A stretch of DNA of 12,131 nucleotides from contig HF990845.1 in the NCBI GenBank assembly GCA_000432855.1, forward strand, positions 14,461-26,591, given 5' to 3'. The notes under the pieces are model-generated. The model was not told the DNA's origin and ran no database searches. It saw only the letters and a program-made list of their open reading frames with translations. Within the stretch, counting starts at the first letter, position 1. The number at the start of each line of letters is the position of its first letter. The stretch comes from Firmicutes bacterium CAG:822 (lineage in GTDB: Bacteria > Bacillota_I > Bacilli_A > RF39 > UBA660). A program made the position numbers and the translations under genes. Positions 1 to 6,781 of the stretch are shown here, one piece after another.

Positions 1-1
1 A

Positions 2-922
2 CCAGTAGTAGATCATGTTAGAAGAAAAGTATTTGAAACAGATGACTCTGGTAAAAGAATAACTAAACAAATATATACTAAAGATAATACAATCAAAAAT
101 GTTCCTATTCAAAAACTAAATGAAAAAGGAAAACCTATATATGAAATTGAATATGGCAAGTTCCTTAATACAGATGAGTTTTGGAAACAACTCGGAGGTA
201 AAGCATCATTTGCTAGACTTCAAGATCAATATAATGAATATATAACATCTAAAGGTTTTGAATTAGATAGAGGCGAAATTGGTGCAAATAAACATCACCA
301 AGATAAAGCTGAGCACAATATAAAAGTATTAGAAGATAAAATAGACAAATTAAATAAAGAAATAGAAATGAATAAAAGAATAAATGAGGTTGAACTAAAA
401 ACTAATAAAGAATTTAAAAATATAAACGAAGAAGAACTTTTAAACCCTTCTAAAGACATTTTTAAGAAGTATAAAGATAAAGATGTAGAGAAACTAATTG
501 ATTATAGTAAAGAGATTAAAAAAGAAAATATAATGTCTAAAAATGAGTTAGAAAAGAAAGAATTAAAGATAGAAAAATTAGAAAATCAAATTAGTCAATT
601 TAAATCTGGTAAAACTTATTCTGATAAAGAAAAAGTAATTGCTAATCAAGAAAGAATTATTAATGAGCAAAAAGGTATTATTGAAAGTCTTACAGAAGAA
701 GTTCAATCTTTAAAAGCCAAACTAAATAGATTATTAAATGTATTTCACGAAAAACTTAATAGTGCTTATTTAGCTGTTGCTCACCTACTCGGATTTAAAA
801 ATGTTAATAAAGATAATGTTAATCATGATCTGATGGATTATAAAGTTCAAGATATTAATCGAAAACATGAACCTAGATACAGTAAATCAACAAAGGATAA
901 ATCCGATGATTATGAATTATGA
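2..922 (+). CDS. mob: MobV-family (Pre/Mob) relaxase, 5' end outside window
   Basis: The frame is open from the first complete codon at position 2 to a TGA stop, giving 306 visible residues; no start is visible because the gene begins upstream. Residues about 50-105 carry the region typical of Pre/Mob proteins after the relaxase core: GKASFARLQDQYNEY, then KGFELDRGE, then a Lys/His-rich segment. From about residue 105 to 235 the sequence is heptad-like, Lys/Glu/Ile/Leu-rich and strongly predicted coiled coil by eye, as in MobV C-termini. MobV relaxases nick oriT and lead single-strand transfer of small plasmids and integrative mobilizable elements. The catalytic His/Asp-Glu motifs lie upstream and cannot be checked. 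The stop is TGA followed directly by TAA. The integrase follows after 58 bp and may be cotranscribed. Confidence 0.85.
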   Translation, partial: PVVDHVRRKVFETDDSGKRITKQIYTKDNTIKNVPIQKLNEKGKPIYEIEYGKFLNTDEFWKQLGGKASFARLQDQYNEYITSKGFELDRGEIGANKHHQDKAEHNIKVLEDKIDKLNKEIEMNKRINEVELKTNKEFKNINEEELLNPSKDIFKKYKDKDVEKLIDYSKEIKKENIMSKNELEKKELKIEKLENQISQFKSGKTYSDKEKVIANQERIINEQKGIIESLTEEVQSLKAKLNRLLNVFHEKLNSAYLAVAHLLGFKNVNKDNVNHDLMDYKVQDINRKHEPRYSKSTKDKSDDYEL

Positions 923-980
923 TAAAATATATATGACGTTGATTTTTCTGGGGACATTAGAAAAGGAGGAAATTTAATAA

Positions 981-2135
981 ATGTCTGTTAGAAAAATACC
1001 AAAAAATAGAATAACTAAAGATGGTAGATCATATGCGTTTATAGTAACTGAATATGGTCTAGATGGTAAAAGACATCAACATCAATCTAAAGCATATATG
1101 ACTTATGATGAAGCATATAGAGCTGAACAAGCATATTTAAATAAATATAAAGATATTGATGTTAATCCACATATAACATTCTATCAAGCATATTTAAAAG
1201 TATATGACTATAAGAAAGATAAGATTAGAGCAACTACTCTTAAAACTTATAGAGATAGAATCCATTTTATGAAATTATTTTGGGATGTAGAGTTAGTAGA
1301 TTTAGATGCTGATATATATCAACGTTGGAGAAATCAGATGAATAAAACTGATTTATCTGATAGATATAAAACCGATATTCAAAAGTTAATTAAAACAATA
1401 TGTAATTATGCCGAGAAACAATGGGATTTTAATTTAAGAAAGTTTTATAACAAACTAGAGCCTTTTAAAACTCCTGGTGCAATAAAAAAAGAAATGGATG
1501 TATATAAACCTGAAGAGTTTTATAAATTTATTTCTGTAGTAAATGATATTCAAATGAGATGTTTATATAAAGCATTATACTATTGTGGACTTCGTAGAGG
1601 TGAAGCTAGAGGTCTTCAGTGGAAGAATGTAGATTTAGATAATAGAAGAATATATATTAAACATCAAGTTCAAAATAATGTAGAAACAAATAATGATAAT
1701 GATTGGTATATATGTGCTTGTAAAACATCTACATCTCATAGAACTGTACCAATACCAGAAGATCTATATGAAGAACTATCTGAATTTAAAAAGCAATTAA
1801 AAAAATACAAAACATATAGAGATACATGGTTTGTATTTGGAGATAAGAATCCTATTGGTACTCATAAAATGAATAATTGGAAAAATGCATATTGTAAGAA
1901 AGCTGGTATTAAGCAAATAAGATTACATGACTTTAGACATAGTTGTGTGTCAGCACTTATTAATGCTAAAAGTCCAGTTCCAACAATTTCAGCACTAGTT
2001 GGTCACTCTACTCCAACTGAAACATTAGATACTTATTCTCATATGTTCGAAGAATCACTTGAAGGTGTAACTGATTATTTTGATAAAATATATGAGGAAA
2101 ATAAACAAAAAAATCACCAAAATAACGGTGATTAA
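981..2135 (+). CDS. int: Tyrosine recombinase / integrase (Tn916/phage-type)
   Basis: This 384-residue protein has the usual length and layout of a site-specific tyrosine integrase. Residues about 1-60 look like an AP2-like arm-binding domain (GRSYAFIVTEYGLDGK), about 62-165 are a SAM-like core-binding domain (ATTLKTYRDRI), and 170-370 are the catalytic domain. The visible catalytic set is complete: Arg205 in GLRRGE, Lys248 in CKTSTSHRTVPIP, His316-x-x-Arg319 in LHDFRHS, His342 in VGHS and the nucleophile Tyr352 in DTYSHM. An AAAAGGAGG ribosome site lies about 11 nt before the ATG. The enzyme would integrate and excise the element carrying the mob gene. The last 30 or so bases also form the terminator of a minus-strand small RNA, so the 3' end of int is covered by antisense transcription. 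Confidence 0.93.
   Translation: MSVRKIPKNRITKDGRSYAFIVTEYGLDGKRHQHQSKAYMTYDEAYRAEQAYLNKYKDIDVNPHITFYQAYLKVYDYKKDKIRATTLKTYRDRIHFMKLFWDVELVDLDADIYQRWRNQMNKTDLSDRYKTDIQKLIKTICNYAEKQWDFNLRKFYNKLEPFKTPGAIKKEMDVYKPEEFYKFISVVNDIQMRCLYKALYYCGLRRGEARGLQWKNVDLDNRRIYIKHQVQNNVETNNDNDWYICACKTSTSHRTVPIPEDLYEELSEFKKQLKKYKTYRDTWFVFGDKNPIGTHKMNNWKNAYCKKAGIKQIRLHDFRHSCVSALINAKSPVPTISALVGHSTPTETLDTYSHMFEESLEGVTDYFDKIYEENKQKNHQNNGD
2107..2133 (-). terminator. Intrinsic terminator of the junction small RNA, inside the int 3' end
   Basis: A perfect 7-bp stem AATCACC/GGTGATT with an 8-nt loop is followed on the minus strand by a run of seven T. It overlaps the last int codons and the stop. On the plus strand the hairpin has no T-run after it, so it works only for minus-strand transcripts. 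Confidence 0.7.
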
Positions 2136-2286
2136 CTGTGCAACTGTTGTGCAGACGCACTTTTATAAAATCAATACTCCCTTATAGATAAAGGTTTCCC
2201 AGTGAAATCTTTGTCTCGCCAGGGGGTTGGTTAACTACTCACATCTATCCGTAAGTAGTAGCCGCATAGAAATACTATTCTATGCA
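2107..2286 (-). ncRNA. Candidate ~180-nt structured small RNA at the int/recG junction
   Basis: A self-contained minus-strand unit is visible: a near-consensus promoter (separate entry), a predicted start near 2286, and a terminator at 2107-2133. The RNA would start with an 8-bp hairpin (GCATAGAA/TTCTATGC, 2262-2283). Next comes a CTACT/AGTAG stem, then a CCCCCUGGCGAGAC segment, a composite hairpin AAAG-A-UUUC/GAAA-C-CUUU, and finally the terminator hairpin inside int. No open frame of useful length is seen. Its 3' end is antisense to the last codons of int, so it could tune integrase expression, act as a counter-transcript of the element, or be independent cargo. I do not recognise its family. 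Confidence 0.5.
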
Positions 2287-2292
2287 TACAAA

Positions 2293-2321
2293 AGTATAAA
2301 TTATTTAAATTTAAAAGTCAA
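2293..2321 (-). promoter_or_regulatory. Consensus sigma-A promoter for the junction small RNA
   Basis: On the minus strand the -35 box is TTGACT (2321-2316), the spacer is exactly 17 bp, and the -10 box is TATACT (2298-2293). This is one of the best promoter matches in the window. It fires away from recG into the element end, with no coding sequence downstream in its own orientation. Confidence 0.6.
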
Positions 2322-2357
2322 TGAAATCTATGTAGTTTTTTTGTCTTCTTGACACAT

Positions 2358-4340
2358 TTAATCCAAGTTAGCTGATTGTATAACAGCTTGCTTTATAAAG
2401 TTATATTTAGGATCGTCATATTCCTTACTTTTCATAAAGGTTTCGCTATCTTCTTTAGTTCTTAATAAGAGATTATAATCATTTTTAATATCAGCTAATT
2501 TAAAGTTCATATCACCGCTTTGTCTAACACCAAATATATCGCCACCACCTCTTAGTTTAAAGTCTTCTTCACTAACTTTAAATCCATCGTTAGTTTTAGT
2601 TAAAACCTCTAATCTTTTAGTTTCTCTATCGCTGATTAATATACAATAACTATCTAAATCATTTCTGCCTACTCTTCCTCTTAATTGGTGGAGAGCGGAA
2701 AGTCCAAAACGATAACTATCAAAAATAACAATCATGGTCGCATTAGCCACATCGACACCGACTTCGATAACGGTAGTACTGATTAAGATTTGAATTTTAT
2801 TTTGTTTAAACTCGTCCATAACTTCATCTTTTTCTTTAGGAGTCATTTTACCATGCATAATGCCGACATTACACACTTTGCCGAAAGCTCTTTTCATTTT
2901 TTCTTCTAGTTTGTAGACATCTTCTAAATCTATTTTATCGCTTTCTTCGATTAAAGGGGCAATGACATATATTTGATGATGAGCTTTGATTTGATCTAAC
3001 ATCATATATAAGACATCTTTAATTTCTTTATTCGTTTTAACATAAGTTTTAACAGGTTTTCTTCCGTTTGGCATAGTTCTGATACTAGATATATCCATAT
3101 CACCATATAAGGTTAAAGCATAGGTTCTTGGAATTGGGGTTGCACTCATATACAAAATATCTGGGGTTATACCTTTGTTTTTTAAATTTCCTCTTTGGGC
3201 CACACCGAAACGATGTTGTTCATCGGTGATGACTAGTCCTAAATTGTGATAAGTGACATCTTCACTGATTAAAGCATGGGTACCGATAATGATGTTGGCC
3301 TTGCCACTTTCAATTAAAGCTTTGGCTTCTTTCTTTTCTTTGGCTTTTAACTTACCAGTTAACAAAACAACATTTAAGTTAGGAAAAAGTTTTATAAAAT
3401 TTTGGTAGTGCTGGGAAGCTAAAATTTCAGTTGGAGCCATTAAAGCTCCTTGGTAGCCAGCTAAATAATTAATATATAAAGCAATAAAGGAAACAATGGT
3501 TTTACCACTTCCAACATCACCTTGAAGTAATCTATTCATTCTATTACTACTAGTTAAATCATCATAGATATCTTTAACAGACTTCAACTGGTCTTTAGTT
3601 AATTTAAATGGAAGACGATCAACTACTTCTAATACTTGCTCATAAGAAATATTTCTAGATAATCCATCGCTTTGTTTTTTTGATTTTTTTAAGTAACTAA
3701 TTTTCATCATATACATGAATAGCTCTTCGTATTTTAATCTAGCTAAAGCTTTTTTTAATTTCTCTTTATCTTTTGGGTTATGGGCTATTTTTATAGCTTC
3801 CTGTTTATCCATAAAATGATATTTTCGAATAAGAGAGTCTGGAATATAATCTTTAGGTTTGACTTTATCTAAAACTGATTTAATTATTTTAGATATTTTA
3901 GAACTATTAATTTTAAATGATGAATGATAAATCGGTTCAATTAATGTTCCTTCTATAAGGCCAAATTTTATATCACTAGCTGTAATACTATTATGTTTTT
4001 GGTCGTATTTACCGATAATTGTAATGGCATGACCAACATTTAGTTTATCTTTTAAGAAAGCCCTATTAAAAATAGTAATATTGGTGATAAATTCACCGGT
4101 GTTTAGATGAAAACTCATCTTGTTTAATTTACGATTAAAATGAATGACGGTTGGGACATTTTCGACTATACCACCAATAACAACTTTATCACCATCGTTT
4201 ACGTTATGAATATCAGTATTTTGGGTTATTTCATACCTAAATGGATAATAGGTAATTAAATCTTGAATGTTATATATTCCCAGTTCATTTAAATATTTAA
4301 TGGTGGTTTTTCCGATTCCTTTGATATCTTCTAACTGCAT
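2358..4340 (-). CDS. recG: ATP-dependent DNA helicase RecG
   Basis: RecG is a monomeric superfamily 2 double-stranded DNA translocase that remodels stalled forks, D-loops and Holliday junctions. The 660-residue product is of typical length. Residues 1-40 hold an HhH-like segment (DIKGIGKTTIKYLNELGI) and about 50-130 are the OB-fold wedge domain. The motor has Walker A GDVGSGKT (274-281), motif II DEQHRFGV (373-380), motif III MSATPIPRT (398-406) and a C-terminal helicase lobe with HQLRGRVGR and the RecG-type LRGGGDIFG-R-QSG segment. An AAAAAGGAGG site precedes the ATG by about 7 nt. No terminator with a T-run is seen right after its stop, where the mobile element begins. A plus-strand small-RNA unit diverges from its 5' side. 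Confidence 0.97.
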   Translation of the reverse strand: MQLEDIKGIGKTTIKYLNELGIYNIQDLITYYPFRYEITQNTDIHNVNDGDKVVIGGIVENVPTVIHFNRKLNKMSFHLNTGEFITNITIFNRAFLKDKLNVGHAITIIGKYDQKHNSITASDIKFGLIEGTLIEPIYHSSFKINSSKISKIIKSVLDKVKPKDYIPDSLIRKYHFMDKQEAIKIAHNPKDKEKLKKALARLKYEELFMYMMKISYLKKSKKQSDGLSRNISYEQVLEVVDRLPFKLTKDQLKSVKDIYDDLTSSNRMNRLLQGDVGSGKTIVSFIALYINYLAGYQGALMAPTEILASQHYQNFIKLFPNLNVVLLTGKLKAKEKKEAKALIESGKANIIIGTHALISEDVTYHNLGLVITDEQHRFGVAQRGNLKNKGITPDILYMSATPIPRTYALTLYGDMDISSIRTMPNGRKPVKTYVKTNKEIKDVLYMMLDQIKAHHQIYVIAPLIEESDKIDLEDVYKLEEKMKRAFGKVCNVGIMHGKMTPKEKDEVMDEFKQNKIQILISTTVIEVGVDVANATMIVIFDSYRFGLSALHQLRGRVGRNDLDSYCILISDRETKRLEVLTKTNDGFKVSEEDFKLRGGGDIFGVRQSGDMNFKLADIKNDYNLLLRTKEDSETFMKSKEYDDPKYNFIKQAVIQSANLD

Positions 4341-4377
4341 ATTTGTCCTCCTTTTTTGATTTTTTTGAAAAAATCTC

Positions 4378-4405
4378 TTGACATATTTTAATTTTCTGCT
4401 ATTAT
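4378..4405 (+). promoter_or_regulatory. Promoter of the small RNA divergent from recG
   Basis: A perfect -35 TTGACA (4378-4383) is followed after 16 bp by TATTAT (4400-4405), five of six matches to the -10 consensus. Transcription would start near 4411-4413 on the plus strand, away from recG. No plus-strand gene follows before the terminator 100 bp later. Confidence 0.55.
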
Positions 4406-4411
4406 ATTAAG

Positions 4412-4512
4412 CACCAATTCAATTTTAGTTGAATTGGCGCTAGTGTAAACTAGCCAGCCCCTTTTTATTCTTTTATTTGGAGCAGTCCTTCAGGGGGTAC
4501 TGCTCCTTTTTT
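4412..4512 (+). ncRNA. Candidate ~100-nt small RNA with three hairpins, divergent from recG
   Basis: A promoter with a perfect TTGACA box leads into a short transcript that folds into three successive hairpins. The first is CCAATTCAA/TTGAATTGG (9 bp, 4414-4437). The second is GCTAG/CTAGC (4439-4454). A pyrimidine-rich linker containing CAGCCCC follows, then the terminator stem. The linker CCCC could pair with GGGGG in the terminator loop, a possible pseudoknot. No ORF is present and no gene follows on this strand, so a riboswitch or leader is unlikely. It does not look like SRP RNA, tmRNA, RNase P RNA or 6S RNA to me; the family is unknown. Confidence 0.5.
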
Positions 4513-4513
4513 G
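4479..4513 (+). terminator. Strong intrinsic terminator of the small RNA
   Basis: An 8-bp perfect GC-containing stem GGAGCAGT/ACTGCTCC is followed by six T residues. The loop contains CCTTCAGGGGG. Confidence 0.8.
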
Positions 4514-4515
4514 TG

Positions 4516-4590
4516 TCTATAAATATTATACAAGATTTTTTGATGATTTCCTTTTCATTTTGAAAAAAAACTAGAAATTTCTAGTTTTTT
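4516..4590. repeat. ~75-bp direct repeat, copy A
   Basis: This stretch is about 85% identical by eye to 4846-4917. Both begin TCTATAA, share TTTCCTTTTCATTTTG, and end in the palindrome AACTAGAAATTTCTAGTT flanked by A-runs and T-runs. The two copies bracket the DUF1016-like remnant. The palindrome works as an intrinsic terminator in both directions (minus-strand T-run from 4563-4570, plus-strand T-run 4585-4590). Confidence 0.75.
4563..4590 (-). terminator. Terminator downstream of the DUF1016-like remnant
   Basis: The palindrome AACTAGAAATTTCTAGTT is flanked by an A-run on the left and a T-run on the right. Read on the minus strand it lies just after the remnant's stop at 4599 and gives a hairpin with a run of eight T. 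Confidence 0.65.
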
Positions 4591-4598
4591 GTTTAATA

Positions 4599-4811
4599 TT
4601 AATGAACGTTACGAACTTTTAAATTTATTTCATCTTCAGCTTTTATTTTTTGTATTAAAATAATATTATGCTTCCACGGTATTTGTGCAACTAGTTGCAC
4701 AAATTCGTTATCATTAGCTATGCTATCTATAAATTTATTTCTCCAACGACTATTTTCTTCTAAAATTCTCCCAATATTATAATAAAGTTGAACTAATGAA
4801 ATAATTAACAA
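4599..4811 (-). pseudogene. Remnant of a DUF1016 (YhcG-like) PDDEXK nuclease gene
   Basis: The 70-residue frame has two pieces that match DUF1016/YhcG N-terminal domains: LVQLYYNIGRILEE (the 'LYWNIGK' helix) and NEFVQLVAQIPWKHNIILIQKI (the 'QLVAQIPWGHN' motif). In intact proteins these are separated by some tens of residues, which are missing here, and the C-terminal PDDEXK nuclease domain is absent. The only start is TTG with no ribosome site, and an in-frame stop lies shortly upstream. I read it as a gene fragment with an internal deletion. Intact relatives often accompany type I restriction loci. A perfect 24-bp palindrome lies on the QLVA codons, and ~75-bp direct repeats flank the fragment. 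A small expressed protein cannot be excluded. Confidence 0.6.
4681..4704. repeat. Perfect 24-bp palindrome within the DUF1016-like remnant
   Basis: Positions 4681-4704 read identically on both strands (half-site ATTTGTGCAACT). It overlaps the codons for VQLVAQ, so part of the symmetry may be coding constraint. The half-site core TGTGCAACT occurs again directly after the int stop (2137-2145). Confidence 0.9.
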
Positions 4812-4845
4812 TTTTAGTTTAGAATAATTTTATTTACTACTACTC

Positions 4846-4917
4846 TCTATAATAAATATACAATTTTTTTGACGTTTTCCTTTTCATTTTGAAAAAAACT
4901 AGAAATTTCTAGTTTTT
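4846..4917. repeat. ~75-bp direct repeat, copy B
   Basis: Partner of the repeat at 4516-4590. It ends exactly at the stop codon of the phosphorylase gene and contains that gene's terminator palindrome. Confidence 0.75.
4892..4917 (-). terminator. Terminator of the pyrimidine-nucleoside phosphorylase gene
   Basis: AACTAGAAATTTCTAGTT forms a perfect hairpin that begins at the stop codon (4918-4916) and is followed on the minus strand by seven T. Confidence 0.75.
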
Positions 4918-6184
4918 ATCTAATAATATCGATTATTAATTTAGGTTCTTCTACAGGATTTTCACTAAACTTAAAGCATGAAAGGATTTCTTCATCAGTA
5001 ACCTCTTTTTCATTATAAAAGACGGTAGCCAAAGTTTCATCTTTTTGGACATATTCACCAACTTTATGGTTTAAAATAATACCAACGGTTAAGTCGATTT
5101 CATCATCTTTAGTTAATCTTCCAGCACCTAATTTTCTAGATAATTTTCCGATTTCTAAGGCATTGATGAAAGAGATATATCCATCAGTTGGGGTTATAAT
5201 TTCTTTGGAATGTTTAGCCAAAGGAATATTATTAATATCGCCACCTTGAGCTTTAACCCACTCAAGCATTTTTTCGTAGCCTTTTCCATTATACAAGTTT
5301 TCTTTGACCTTTTCTTCAGCTTCTTCTTCCGAAATGTTTAGTCCCATAGAAACCATTAAGCTTCCAAGTTTAATAACTAAATCAGTTAAATCTTTTGGTC
5401 CATCACCTTTTAAGGTGTTTATAGCTTCGATAACTTCAATAGAGTTTCCAACGGCATACCCTAGTGGTTCATCCATGTTAGTTAAAACACAAGCGGTTTT
5501 TTTATTATTATTTTTACCAATTTTAACCATTAAATTGGCTAGTTCTTTGGCTTCATCTAAATTATTTACCAAAGCTCCACTACCGACTTTTAAATCGATG
5601 ACAATACCGGAAGCTCCACTGGCTAATTTTTTACTCATGATACTTGAGGCAATTAATGGGATGGAATCAACAGTTCCCGTGACATCTCTTAAGGCATAGA
5701 TTTTTTTATCAGCTGGGACTAAATTGCCCATCTGTCCTACTAAAGCGATACCTATTTTATCTACTTGATTTTTAAATTCATCTAAGGACATAGATGTTTT
5801 AAAACCTTTAATCGATTCTAATTTATCAATTGTTCCTCCGGTATGGCCTAAACCTCTACCACTCATTTTAGCTACTTTAACACCTAATGAAGCAACTAAA
5901 GGAGCTAAAACGATAGTTGTCTTATCACCGACTCCACCAGTTGAATGTTTATCGACAATGTTATCAAAACCCAAATCTAGAATTTCACCACTATGAAGCA
6001 TAATATCAGTTAGGTTAATTGTTTCTTCTTCTTTTAATCCTAGTAAGTCTATTTCAGTAAGTAAAGCGGACATTTGATAATCTTTGATAGTGCCATTTAA
6101 ATATCCATCTATAACATACTGAAGTTCTTCTTTTGTTAATTTTTCACCTTTTTCTTTTTTATCAATTATATCTAGTATATCCAT
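4916..6184 (-). CDS. pdp: Pyrimidine-nucleoside (thymidine) phosphorylase
   Basis: The cytosolic enzyme cleaves uridine, deoxyuridine or thymidine with phosphate to the base and (deoxy)ribose 1-phosphate, for salvage and sugar catabolism. The 422-residue product has the family's usual length: an N-terminal alpha domain (1-65), the phosphate-binding KHSTGGVGDK (79-88), the family signature SGRGLGHTGGTIDKLES (108-124), and a C-terminal alpha/beta domain (about 330-422) containing GAGR and the hammerhead-like VGEYVQKDE. Gram-positive members are usually Pdp, with broader pyrimidine specificity than DeoA; I cannot tell which from sequence. AGGAGG lies 7 nt before the ATG. It appears monocistronic, with its own promoter-like TACAAT box and a terminator at each side. 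No other deo gene is visible. Confidence 0.95.
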   Translation of the reverse strand: MDILDIIDKKEKGEKLTKEELQYVIDGYLNGTIKDYQMSALLTEIDLLGLKEEETINLTDIMLHSGEILDLGFDNIVDKHSTGGVGDKTTIVLAPLVASLGVKVAKMSGRGLGHTGGTIDKLESIKGFKTSMSLDEFKNQVDKIGIALVGQMGNLVPADKKIYALRDVTGTVDSIPLIASSIMSKKLASGASGIVIDLKVGSGALVNNLDEAKELANLMVKIGKNNNKKTACVLTNMDEPLGYAVGNSIEVIEAINTLKGDGPKDLTDLVIKLGSLMVSMGLNISEEEAEEKVKENLYNGKGYEKMLEWVKAQGGDINNIPLAKHSKEIITPTDGYISFINALEIGKLSRKLGAGRLTKDDEIDLTVGIILNHKVGEYVQKDETLATVFYNEKEVTDEEILSCFKFSENPVEEPKLIIDIIR

Positions 6185-6196
6185 ATCTATCCTCCT

Positions 6197-6228
6197 AATT
6201 ATATTGTACTAGATTTTGAGCAAAATAA
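6197..6228 (-). promoter_or_regulatory. Probable pdp promoter, sharing a motif with the sufB promoter
   Basis: The minus strand reads AAAATCTAGTACAAT just upstream of the pdp ribosome site, giving a TACAAT -10 box with a poor -35. The same context (AAAATCTAGTATAAT) precedes sufB, so this is likely a promoter. The 5' UTR would be very short. Confidence 0.4.
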
Positions 6229-6253
6229 AAATAGTTTTTGATAAACTATTTTT
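6222..6253 (-). terminator. Terminator of the minus-strand XRE regulator
   Basis: A perfect 11-bp stem AAAAATAGTTT/AAACTATTTTT overlaps the stop codon and is followed on the minus strand by a T-rich tract. Confidence 0.75.
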
Positions 6254-6623
6254 AGTCGTCTACTTCTGGTAGAACACGTTTTAAATTATTACTAATCACT
6301 TGAACGTTTCTCTCTGGATCCGATAGTAAAGCTTTATAAAGTTTTGGATTTTCTTTGATGCTTGATAAAATTTGCAAATCTTCTTTTGCCATCTTTACTT
6401 CGTAATCTTCACCATCATGAACGGTTACATCTCTACCAAGTACTTCGTCAGCTGTAATATGTAATGCATCTAATAATTTATTAAATGTTGGCCAACGAGG
6501 TGTTCTTTTGTTTGATTCATATTGTGAAACTTCAGCGGCTTTAACACCGATGATGTTTGCAAGTTCTTCTTGCGTTAAATTTACTTTCTTTCTAGCTTCT
6601 CTTAATCTTTGTCCTGCTACCAT
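6252..6623 (-). CDS. XRE-family HTH transcriptional regulator (123 aa)
   Basis: Starting at the ATG at 6623, the protein is 123 residues. Residues about 2-60 form a Cro/CI-type helix-turn-helix: RLREARKKVNLTQEELANIIGVKAAEVSQYESNKRTP, with the 'LTQEELA...QYE' pattern typical of the family. The C-terminal half (DGEDYEVKMAKEDLQILSSI...) is acidic and helical, with no enzymatic motif, and may mediate oligomerisation or partner binding. The frame extends 16 codons further upstream, but those codons cover the promoter and lack a ribosome site; GAAAGGA precedes the chosen ATG. It is transcribed divergently from a second small XRE gene, so the two may regulate each other across the 158-bp intergenic region. 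The regulon is unknown. Confidence 0.88.
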   Translation of the reverse strand: MVAGQRLREARKKVNLTQEELANIIGVKAAEVSQYESNKRTPRWPTFNKLLDALHITADEVLGRDVTVHDGEDYEVKMAKEDLQILSSIKENPKLYKALLSDPERNVQVISNNLKRVLPEVDD

Positions 6624-6651
6624 AATTATCGTTATCCTTTCGTTAACATAA

Positions 6652-6660
6652 ATTATATCA
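6652..6660 (-). promoter_or_regulatory. Extended -10 promoter of the minus-strand XRE gene
   Basis: The minus strand reads TGATATAAT, a perfect -10 with an upstream TG. No convincing -35 is present, which suits an extended -10 promoter. An AATGTT direct repeat 11 bp apart (about 6661-6677) lies just upstream and could be a regulator site. Confidence 0.5.
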
Positions 6661-6707
6661 ACATTTCGCAAACATTACATTAATTCTAACTTTGTGTTAT
6701 AAATTTC

Positions 6708-6736
6708 TTGAATTTAACTTCAAGTTAATATATAAT
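6708..6736 (+). promoter_or_regulatory. Promoter with dyad operator for the plus-strand XRE gene
   Basis: TTGAAT (6708-6713), a 17-bp spacer and TATAAT (6731-6736) form a good sigma-A promoter. The spacer contains a perfect 7-bp inverted repeat around one base, TTAACTTCAAGTTAA (6714-6728), placed so that a bound repressor would block RNA polymerase. Autorepression by the XRE protein is the simplest reading. Confidence 0.6.
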
Positions 6737-6781
6737 GGAAGTGTAATGTATAATTATACTAACAGACATGGGAGGTCGAAT

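Larger units (their letters stand above)
1..2357 (+). mobile_element. Right end of an integrated mobilizable element (MobV relaxase + tyrosine integrase), partial
   Basis: A relaxase fragment and a tyrosine integrase lie 58 bp apart in the same direction and abut the conserved chromosomal gene recG, which reads the other way. Integrases of such elements normally lie next to an attachment site, so one element/chromosome junction is expected between the int stop and the recG stop. The exact att core cannot be fixed from this window because the other end of the element is missing. recG has no obvious terminator of its own in this gap, consistent with a junction close to the recG stop. Replication genes, oriT and the relaxase N-terminus would lie before position 1. 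Confidence 0.65.

Noticed and set aside
368..922. A separate 184-aa coiled-coil gene starting at the ATG at 368
   Set aside because: The frame is open from position 2 and encodes MobV sequence before this ATG; it is an internal Met without a ribosome site.
2137..2160. GUGCG at 2160-2156 (minus) as the 5' end of a group II intron
   Set aside because: Only five bases match the intron start consensus; no domain V or intron ORF follows.
4412..4512. Riboswitch or ribosomal-protein leader
   Set aside because: No gene follows on the plus strand after the terminator, so there is nothing for a cis-regulator to control.
5304..5699. 131-codon open frame on the plus strand inside pdp
   Set aside because: It is an antisense shadow of a strongly conserved gene, with no ribosome site and low-complexity Ser/Leu/Ile-rich sequence.
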